In this document: in pieces, positions 1 to 4,514 of the stretch
How positions within the stretch are numbered: the stretch's first letter is position 1
Layout of the letters: each line of letters starts with the position of its first letter
Source: CAZJRB01 sp964547995
GTDB lineage: Bacteria; Planctomycetota; Planctomycetia; Pirellulales; Thermoguttaceae
DNA: 6,349 bases
Direction of reading: 5' to 3'
Assembly (NCBI GenBank): GCA_964547995.1
Contig: CAZJRB010000194.1
Coordinates: 1 to 6,349, forward strand
The notes under the pieces: generated by a model
Told to the model about the DNA's origin: nothing
The model's input: the letters and a program-made list of their open reading frames with translations, nothing else
The model's database searches: none
Position numbers and translations under genes: made by a program

Positions 1-290
1 CGCAGTTCGGGCGCGGCCGAAAAACCATGGCCGCGCATGACGTAACCCATTGTGGACCAAGAGGTTACAACGCCGCACAAAGCAGAGAACGTCGTCGGCG
101 CTCAGGTCTCGGGTTGCCGTAAGTCGTTGTGGAAGAAGGACTTACGTCCCGGAGTCGGACCCCGGCCGTGTGGGCGGAATCCGCACGAGGCCGGATTTCG
201 CACAATTGTTGGTCCGAGCCGGGGCGCGACGCGGCGGCCGCCGCCAGACCGAAAACGCCCAGACAGGGAAACTTTGGGCCGGGCGGCCCT
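1..290. other. Non-coding flank downstream of fumC, rich in inverted repeats
   Basis: I find no convincing gene here. The open frames that cross it run antisense into fumC, are rich in Arg and Gly, and resemble no protein I know. The stretch holds several perfect inverted repeats: 11-18 with 29-36 (8 bp, all G/C, 10-nt loop), 42-47 with 63-68 (6 bp) and 71-75 with 96-100 (5 bp), plus the larger structure at 105-224 listed separately. A 5-bp GC stem (276-280 with 285-289, loop GGGC) begins one base past the fumC stop codon. It has no following U-run on the fumC strand, so it is at best a poor intrinsic terminator. Confidence 0.6.
105..224 (+). other. Possible structured RNA region (plus strand)
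   Basis: A long imperfect stem-loop spans 105-161. GGTC 105-108 pairs with 158-161, CGGG 110-113 pairs with 148-151, and CGTAAGTC 118-125 pairs with 139-146 around a 13-nt loop. A second stem follows: 174-183 with 192-201, 10 bp including one G-U, with an 8-nt loop. Two mutually exclusive long-range pairings enclose this second stem: 155-161 with 211-217 and 160-166 with 218-224, each a perfect 7 bp. The wobble pairs (109-152, within 174-201, and 171-183 of an alternative stem) are G-U only if the plus strand is transcribed. This favours a plus-strand RNA, but no promoter or family match is visible, so folding by chance in GC-rich DNA remains possible. Confidence 0.25.
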
Positions 291-1715
291 TTACTTTTCC
301 GGTTGCGTCATGCGCCAGGGGTCGAGGGCTTCGTCGAGTTGATCGTCGGGGAGAATCTTCTTCTCGCGGCAGAGTTCGCGGATCGTCTTGCCCGTTGCGA
401 AGGCCTCCTTGGCCAGGGCGGCCGCCCGCTCGTAGCCGATGTACGGGTTCAAGGCGGTCGCCGTCGCAAGGCTCTTCTCGACGGCCGACCGGCAGGCCTC
501 CTCGTTGGGTTGCACGTCCTTGAGGCATCGTTCGGTCAGCGCGGCGGTGGCGTGGGCCAGCAGACGGATGCTTTCGAGGACGGCGTCGGCCATCACCGGC
601 ATCATAACGTTGAGTTGGAACTGTCCGCCGGCGGCGGCGCTTAGCGTGATCGTCTGGTCGTTGCCGATCACTCGGGCGGCTGCCTGCATGGCGGCCTCGC
701 ACAGGACGGGGTTGACCTTGCCCGGCATGATCGAGCTACCCGGCTGCAACTCGGGGAGGTTGATCTCAGAGAACCCGCAGCGGGGGCCGGAGCCGAGCCA
801 GCGGATGTTGTCGGCCACGTTGAACAGCGTCGTGGCGATCGTCTTCAGCAGCCCGTGGCACTCGACCAGTGCGTCGCGCCGGGCGTTGGCCTCGAAGTGA
901 TCCTCCGCCTCGACAAAGGGGATTTGCGTTTCGGCGGCGAGCGTCTCGGCCACGCGACGGCCGAACTCGCGATGGGTGTTGATGCCGGTTCCGACGGCGG
1001 TTCCGCCGACGGGCAATTCCCGTACCGCCTCGACCGCCCGCGACGCCCGGTCGACCGACTGCTCCAACTGGCGGGCGAAGCCGCCAATCTCCTGGCCGAG
1101 CGACAGCGGCGTGGCATCGGCCAGGTGGGTGCGGCCGATCTTCAGGATCTTGCCCCACTTGCCGGCCTTCTCCGCGAGCACCTCGTGACACCGCCGCAGC
1201 GCGGGGATGAGATTCTCGCTGGCAGCCACGGCGACGGCCACATGGATTGCGGTCGGAAAAATGTCGTTGGTGCTCTGTCCCATGTTGACGTGGTCGTTGG
1301 GGTGGATCGGCTTTTCGGCGGCAAAACGGTCGCCGCCGGAAAGTTCAATCGCCCGGTTGGCGATGACCTCGTTGGCGTTCATGTTGCTGGAGGTGCCGGA
1401 GCCGGTCTGAAAGACGTCGACGGGGAATTGGGCGTCGAGCTTGCCGTCGGCCACCTCGCGGCACGCGGCCAGCAGGGCCTCGGCCTGCTTGTCCGCAAGG
1501 GGGCTCTTGCCCGATCCGGTCAGTTTTCCCAAGTCACGGTTGGCGGTGGCGGCCGCCCATTTGACCAACCCCATCGCCCGGATCATCTCCGGCGGCAACG
1601 TGCGTCCGGAGATGGGGAAGTTGTCGACCGCCCGTTGCGTTTGTGGCCCGTAATAGACCTCGGCGGGCAGCCGGACTTCGCCCATCGAATCGCGTTCTGT
1701 CCGGAAATCGGTCAT
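291..1715 (-). CDS. fumC: Class II fumarate hydratase (fumarase C)
   Basis: This enzyme reversibly hydrates fumarate to L-malate in the TCA cycle. It is a cytoplasmic, iron-independent homotetramer in the aspartase/fumarase superfamily. The 474-residue length is usual for class II fumarase. Visible signatures, in order, are TGSGTSSNMN (104-113), HVNMGQSTND (142-151), GRTHLADATP with the conserved His197, and the superfamily signature GSSIMPGKVNP (326-336). Ser327 in that signature corresponds to the catalytic Ser318 of E. coli FumC, and Lys333 and Asn335 correspond to Lys324 and Asn326. The C-terminal FumC domain follows at about 408-462 and ends in DPWRMTQP. The ATG at 1713-1715 was chosen because homology begins there (TDFRTERDSMGEV) and AAAGGG lies 6 nt upstream (1722-1727). 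A 41-codon upstream extension would start before the predicted promoter. Nothing looks broken. The gene is divergent from the coiled-coil gene and seems monocistronic. Confidence 0.97.
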   Translation of the reverse strand: MTDFRTERDSMGEVRLPAEVYYGPQTQRAVDNFPISGRTLPPEMIRAMGLVKWAAATANRDLGKLTGSGKSPLADKQAEALLAACREVADGKLDAQFPVDVFQTGSGTSSNMNANEVIANRAIELSGGDRFAAEKPIHPNDHVNMGQSTNDIFPTAIHVAVAVAASENLIPALRRCHEVLAEKAGKWGKILKIGRTHLADATPLSLGQEIGGFARQLEQSVDRASRAVEAVRELPVGGTAVGTGINTHREFGRRVAETLAAETQIPFVEAEDHFEANARRDALVECHGLLKTIATTLFNVADNIRWLGSGPRCGFSEINLPELQPGSSIMPGKVNPVLCEAAMQAAARVIGNDQTITLSAAAGGQFQLNVMMPVMADAVLESIRLLAHATAALTERCLKDVQPNEEACRSAVEKSLATATALNPYIGYERAAALAKEAFATGKTIRELCREKKILPDDQLDEALDPWRMTQPEK

Positions 1716-1754
1716 GGTTGGCCCTTTGGGGGGAACGTGACAACTAGATTTTCT

Positions 1755-1783
1755 ATCATACCAGTTGAGGGGGCCGGTATGAA
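1755..1783 (-). promoter_or_regulatory. Predicted fumC promoter (sigma70-type)
   Basis: Read on the minus strand, TTCATA (1783-1778) is followed by a 17-nt spacer and TATGAT (1760-1755). The -35 box matches four of six consensus bases and the -10 box five of six. Transcription would begin near 1748, giving a leader of about 30 nt before the fumC ATG at 1715. This also argues against translation from the in-frame ATG at 1838. Confidence 0.5.
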
Positions 1784-1883
1784 GCCGTTGCCGGGGGTCG
1801 CGTCTGCACGGCAAGTGGAGGTCGTCTACGTATTTCACCCAGTTTGCCGACTAGATGGGCCCGACTGTCCCAACTGACGCCGG

Positions 1884-1900
1884 CGCGACCACCGGTCGCG
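1884..1900. promoter_or_regulatory. Perfect inverted repeat in the divergent control region
   Basis: CGCGACC (1884-1890) and GGTCGCG (1894-1900) form a perfect 7-bp inverted repeat around ACC. An AT-rich patch with TATAAT at 1905-1910 follows directly. No gene on the plus strand ends nearby, so a terminator role makes little sense. A dimeric regulator site or chance are the alternatives. It lies about 100 bp upstream of the predicted fumC -35 box and about 80 bp upstream of the other gene's -10 box. Confidence 0.25.
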
Positions 1901-1981
1901 GCTTTATAATAACACGTCAAAAATCGGGGGAAATTTGTGCCGGTTTTGCCACTTTGCTGGCGATGATCCCCCGTTGTGCGA

Positions 1982-1987
1982 TATAAT
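1982..1987 (+). promoter_or_regulatory. Predicted -10 box for the coiled-coil gene
   Basis: A perfect TATAAT lies 63 bases before the start codon at 2051. No good -35 box sits 16-18 nt upstream; the nearest TTG-containing hexamers (TTGCTG at 1954, TTGCCA at 1946) are too far away. Expression may therefore be weak or need an activator. The predicted transcript would begin near 1994, exactly at the base of the hairpin at 1993-2023. Confidence 0.45.
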
Positions 1988-1992
1988 GTGCG

Positions 1993-2023
1993 TGGCAGAG
2001 CCGCTTTCGATACGGCTCTGTCG
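1993..2023 (+). promoter_or_regulatory. Stem-loop at the predicted 5' end of the coiled-coil mRNA
   Basis: CAGAGCCG (1996-2003) pairs perfectly with CGGCTCTG (2013-2020) around a 9-nt loop. Three further pairs extend the stem outward (1995-2021 and 1993-2023 are G-U, 1994-2022 is G-C), giving 11 bp. The wobbles fit transcription of the plus strand. The hairpin ends 15 nt before the Shine-Dalgarno sequence and so leaves it free. A 5'-end mRNA-stabilising hairpin is the simplest reading. No U-run follows, so it is not an intrinsic terminator. Confidence 0.45.
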
Positions 2024-2037
2024 GGGGGCTTTTGGGG

Positions 2038-2043
2038 AAGGAG
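2038..2043 (+). promoter_or_regulatory. Ribosome binding site fixing the start at 2051
   Basis: AAGGAG lies 7 nt before the ATG at 2051. This near-ideal site decides between that ATG and an in-frame GTG at 1976, which lies upstream of the predicted -10 box and would add 25 unlikely residues. Confidence 0.85.
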
Positions 2044-2050
2044 CAGTCCC

Positions 2051-3685
2051 ATGGACGAATTGCGTAAACAAGTCGGCCGGGCGTACCGGCGGTTGGGCGT
2101 CCGGCGGTTCTTCGGCGCCTTGGGGTGGTGCTGGTTCGCGGCCTTGCTGATTGCCTTGGTGGTAATCGCGGTCGACAAGTTCTACCCGGTCCCCTGGTCT
2201 CCGTTCGGTTGGGGCGCCTGGGGTTGGCTGGGCGGCATGGCCGTCGCCGGGTTGGCGGTGGCCGTCCTTTGGGTGTTCTTCACCCGTCGCGGTCCGCTGG
2301 AGGCGGCGATCGAGATCGATCAACGTTTCGGGCTGAAGGAACGGGTTTCGAGCACGCTTGCCATGCCGGAGGAGGACCTTCAAACGGAAGCGGGCCGGGC
2401 CTTGTTGAAGGATGCGGTCCGTCGGGTGGAACGGGTTGACGTTGCATCGCGGTTTTCGGTGGTTCCGCCGCGGCGGATGCTGCTTCCGCTGGTGCCTGCC
2501 GTGCTGGCGGTGCTCGTGGCGGTCCTGGTCGCCGACGCCGTCGTCGAAAACCCGGCCGAGGCGAAGCCCGAGGACCCCGAGATCAAGAAGCAGATCAAGA
2601 GAACGACGGACGCGGTCCGCCGCAAGCTGGCCGAACGCCGTGAGCAGGCCAAGAAGATGGGCCTCAAAGACGCCGAGGATCTCTTCAAGAAGCTGGAACA
2701 AGGCGACAAAGACGACTTCACCGAGCCGAACACCCGGAAACAGGCCCTGGCCAAGCTGAGCGATCTCGCCGAACAATTGAAGCAGCGCCGGCAAAAGATC
2801 GGCGGGGCGGATAAAATCAAGAAACAGCTCGAACAGTTGCAGAAGAACCTCGATCGCGGGCCCGCAGACAAGTTCTCCAAGTCGCTGAGCAAGGGCGATT
2901 TCAAACAGGCCGCCCAGGAACTGCAAAAACTCAAAGACCAGATCAATAACTCCAAGCTCAACCCGGAGCAGAAAGAGCAGTTGGCCGACCAGCTCGAACA
3001 GATGAAACAAAAGGTCGAGCAGTTGGCCGATGCCCAGAAACAGGCCCAGCAGGACCTGCAACAGCGGGTCGATCAATTGCGCCAAGCCGGGCAAGACGCC
3101 GAGGCCGACAAGCTCGAACAGCAGCTTGAGAAACTATTGCAACAAGCCCCGCAGATGCAGCAGATGCAGAATCTTGCCGAAAAAATGGGAGAGTGTGCCA
3201 AGTGCATGCGCAACGGCCAGATGGGCGAGGCCGGCAAAGCGATGGACCAGCTTCAGGCAGGGCTGAACGATCTCCAGCAGCAACTCGACGAGATGGGGAT
3301 GCTCGACGACGCCATGAAGCAGATCGCCCAGGCCAAGGACCAGATAAACTGCCAGGCCTGCGGTGGGGCCGGCTGTGATCAGTGCAAGGGCCCCCAGGCC
3401 GGCATGGGCGCCGGGCAAGGCAAAGGGGAACGACCCGAAGCCGACAGTGAAACCGCTTTCTACGATACGCAAGTTAAGCAGAAAGTGAAGCGGGGCGCCG
3501 CCGATATCGTCGACCTGGTGGACGGCCCCAATACGAAGGGACAGGTGCAAGCGGAAATCCAAGAACAGTTCGAGGCGACCCAAAAGGGATCGACCGACCC
3601 GCTAACCACGCGCCGTATCCCCCGAAAACAACGCAAGCACGTTCGAGAGTACTTCGATCAGTACCTCCCCCCGGACCATCAATGA
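2051..3685 (+). CDS. Membrane-anchored coiled-coil protein with a six-cysteine motif
   Basis: This 544-residue protein has no established function that I can name. Predicted membrane helices lie at about 21-42, 55-77 and 143-163. Arg-rich flanks (RR at 79-80 and 141-142) put the N-terminus and the 78-142 segment in the cytoplasm, and everything after residue 163 outside it. The 82-135 segment (EAAIEIDQRFGLKERVSSTL) resembles the N-terminal module of DUF4175-like proteins. Residues 175-433 are almost entirely helical, Lys/Glu/Gln-rich and coiled-coil-like. Within and after this region sit Cys382/Cys385 and Cys434/Cys437/Cys442/Cys445, the last four in a DnaJ-like CxACxGxGCxxC pattern. A Gly/Gln-rich linker (about 447-460) leads to a conserved-looking tail (VDGPNTKGQVQ, 490-500; DPLTTRRIPRKQRKHVREYFD, 516-536). 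Planctomycete relatives, as I recall them, often sit in MoxR/DUF58 clusters. Here no such neighbours are present. An envelope or scaffold role is inference. Confidence 0.9.
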   Translation: MDELRKQVGRAYRRLGVRRFFGALGWCWFAALLIALVVIAVDKFYPVPWSPFGWGAWGWLGGMAVAGLAVAVLWVFFTRRGPLEAAIEIDQRFGLKERVSSTLAMPEEDLQTEAGRALLKDAVRRVERVDVASRFSVVPPRRMLLPLVPAVLAVLVAVLVADAVVENPAEAKPEDPEIKKQIKRTTDAVRRKLAERREQAKKMGLKDAEDLFKKLEQGDKDDFTEPNTRKQALAKLSDLAEQLKQRRQKIGGADKIKKQLEQLQKNLDRGPADKFSKSLSKGDFKQAAQELQKLKDQINNSKLNPEQKEQLADQLEQMKQKVEQLADAQKQAQQDLQQRVDQLRQAGQDAEADKLEQQLEKLLQQAPQMQQMQNLAEKMGECAKCMRNGQMGEAGKAMDQLQAGLNDLQQQLDEMGMLDDAMKQIAQAKDQINCQACGGAGCDQCKGPQAGMGAGQGKGERPEADSETAFYDTQVKQKVKRGAADIVDLVDGPNTKGQVQAEIQEQFEATQKGSTDPLTTRRIPRKQRKHVREYFDQYLPPDHQ

Positions 3686-3723
3686 ACCGGTCTCGTTCGG
3701 TGGCAGTCCGTTTCTCAATGAAT

Positions 3724-3770
3724 CGCACAGTGCGGGGCTGAATTCTGAAAGCCCGGGGGCAGGTGCCTCC
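3724..3770 (+). terminator. Three abutting stem-loops; possible terminator or REP-like palindrome
   Basis: Three stems follow one another without a gap: 3724-3727 with 3731-3734 (4 bp), 3735-3739 with 3750-3754 (5 bp), and 3755-3760 with 3765-3770 (6 bp with one G-U, loop AGGT). A pyrimidine-rich stretch, TCCTTTATCCTT, follows. The array lies about 40-85 bases past the coiled-coil stop codon and could end that transcript, although the U-run is interrupted. The GGGGGCAGGTGCCTCC core recalls REP-type palindromes dispersed by IS200-like transposases, but a single copy cannot show that. The rest of 3686-3864 shows nothing else. Confidence 0.35.
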
Positions 3771-3864
3771 TCCTTTATCCTTCTCGCAGGAGTGCATCCG
3801 CTTCTGGCGACAACCCTCGATACACTGAAGCTGTTTTTCGCCCGCTCCCTAAGTTAAGCGGCCT

Positions 3865-4122
3865 CTACTCGCTCTTCATGTGCCGCCGCGGGAGCGTGAA
3901 GGAGTAGAGGCACGTCACCGCACCGGTAGCCAAGAGGCTCCAGGGCATCCAAACAGGGGGCTTCAAGGTCTTTGCAGGCGCAACCTTGGGTTCGTTGTCG
4001 AAAGGCGAGACCTTCTCGGGAGGATCGCCGCGCATCTTCAGGTGAAACGTCTCCACGCCAAGACACTCCACACCGAGGATCATCAGGAAGATTCCGATGG
4101 ATAGAGATAGCGCACGCCACAT
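3865..4122 (-). CDS. Small protein with two predicted membrane helices, function unknown
   Basis: This 85-residue protein starts MWRALSLSIGIFL. Two hydrophobic helices are visible at about 4-24 and 57-76, separated by a roughly 30-residue polar, Pro/Lys-rich loop (RGDPPEKVSP...). A short basic tail follows (LPRRHMKSE). The ATG at 4120-4122 is preceded by GGAG (4134-4131) with an 8-nt gap, a good ribosome site. Two well-formed helices, the WMPWSLLATGAV start of the second helix and the ribosome site together argue for a real gene. I recall similar short planctomycete proteins of unknown role, but no named family. It is convergent with the coiled-coil gene (179-bp gap) and divergent from the signalling gene, so it appears to stand alone. 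I could not find a convincing promoter for it. Possible roles such as small-subunit or regulator of a membrane complex are not supported by anything visible. Confidence 0.75.
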   Translation of the reverse strand: MWRALSLSIGIFLMILGVECLGVETFHLKMRGDPPEKVSPFDNEPKVAPAKTLKPPVWMPWSLLATGAVTCLYSFTLPRRHMKSE

Positions 4123-4511
4123 AGGTTTATCTCCGAGGGAAGGACCGCGTGGGCGTCCCGTTTACCCGCTTCGGCCGCCCATTTGGGTTTATCGGCCCGA
4201 CTTGGAGGAAGGCTGAACGTGTGCCGGCGTGTTCGGCACGGCTCCATCCATGACCGCGCAACTCGACTCGTCTGTAACGTTCGTAGCGACGGTATCGCAT
4301 GTGGAGGATCCGTTGGGAAAAGAAAGGGGGGCTTCTGGGAAAGCCGTGGTCGATTTCGGAATTGTAGGGAACCGATCCAAGACATAGGGTAAGTGGCCCG
4401 AAGACAGTTGTTCCGTTTGTTCAAAAAGTCTATAATGACAGGGGTGGATGAAAAGGCGGGACGGCTTGCCGACGTTGCCGGAGCGAGGAACCTCAAAGCG
4501 AGGGGGGTATT
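4123..4511. other. Divergent intergenic region upstream of the signalling gene
   Basis: This 389-bp spacer carries the ribosome site of the small membrane protein at its left end and the promoter and leader of the signalling gene at its right end. Base composition is visibly less GC-rich than in the genes. A stem-loop at 4220-4240 (GTGCCG with CGGCAC plus one G-U, 7-nt loop) is the only notable structure in the middle. Short open frames here (4183-4392 plus, 4189-4380 minus) lack ribosome sites and recognisable protein features. Confidence 0.65.
4408..4436 (+). promoter_or_regulatory. Predicted promoter of the REC-PAS-GAF-REC gene (sigma70-type)
   Basis: TTGTTC (4408-4413) and a perfect TATAAT (4431-4436) are separated by exactly 17 nt, in an AT-rich patch. 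Transcription would start near 4443 and give a leader of about 70 nt. The -35 box keeps only the TTG half of the consensus. Confidence 0.6.
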
Positions 4512-4514
4512 TTG
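4491..4514 (+). promoter_or_regulatory. Ribosome site and TTG start, with a possible occluding hairpin
   Basis: GAGG (4500-4503) within a purine-rich run lies 8 nt before the TTG at 4512-4514. No in-frame ATG occurs until codon 37, inside the first domain, so the TTG is the best start. CCTC (4491-4494) can pair with GAGG 4500-4503 over a 5-nt loop and cover the ribosome site. A second GAGG (4485-4488) lies just upstream of CCTC. The hairpin is only 4 bp, so its effect is doubtful. Confidence 0.5.

Larger units (their letters stand above)
1716..2050. other. Divergent intergenic region between fumC and the coiled-coil gene
   Basis: This 335-bp spacer holds the fumC promoter on the left, the coiled-coil gene promoter and leader on the right, and a perfect palindromic stem between them at 1884-1900. 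The central part, about 1900-1990, is distinctly more AT-rich than the flanking genes, as expected for control DNA. I see no small gene in it. Confidence 0.7.

Noticed and set aside
50..523. 157-codon plus-strand frame beginning in the left flank
   Set aside because: It runs antisense into fumC, is dominated by Arg, Gly and Ser, and has no ribosome site.
142..702. 186-codon minus-strand frame overlapping the fumC end
   Set aside because: It lies in another frame of the same strand as fumC, is Arg/Pro-rich and has no family resemblance.
1716..1838. Upstream ATG extending FumC by 41 residues
   Set aside because: The extension has no fumarase similarity, spans the predicted promoter, and the protein is already full length from 1715.
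855..1877. 340-codon plus-strand open frame antisense to fumC
   Set aside because: It overlaps a certain gene, lacks a recognisable domain, and is a usual by-product of GC-rich codon usage on the other strand.
1905..1910. Second TATAAT in the divergent region
   Set aside because: No -35 box is found at the right distance on the plus strand, and the copy at 1982 lies better for the downstream gene.
1976..2050. In-frame GTG start that would extend the coiled-coil protein by 25 residues
   Set aside because: The predicted -10 box at 1982-1987 and the leader hairpin lie inside this extension, and a near-ideal AAGGAG serves the ATG at 2051.
1904..3094. 396-codon minus-strand open frame rich in Leu, Phe and Gln
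   Set aside because: It is the reverse reading of the Gln/Lys/Glu-rich coiled-coil gene; its Leu/Phe runs come from CAG, AAG and GAA codons read backwards.
2580..3350. Repeated CAG/AAG/CTCGAACA-like words suggesting a DNA repeat or CRISPR array
   Set aside because: The words are irregularly spaced and in frame; they reflect heptad-like Gln/Lys/Leu/Glu codons of a coiled coil, not a DNA repeat.
4189..4380. 63-codon minus-strand frame upstream of the small membrane protein
   Set aside because: It has no ribosome site before its ATG and a low-complexity Ser/Thr/Pro composition; nothing supports translation.
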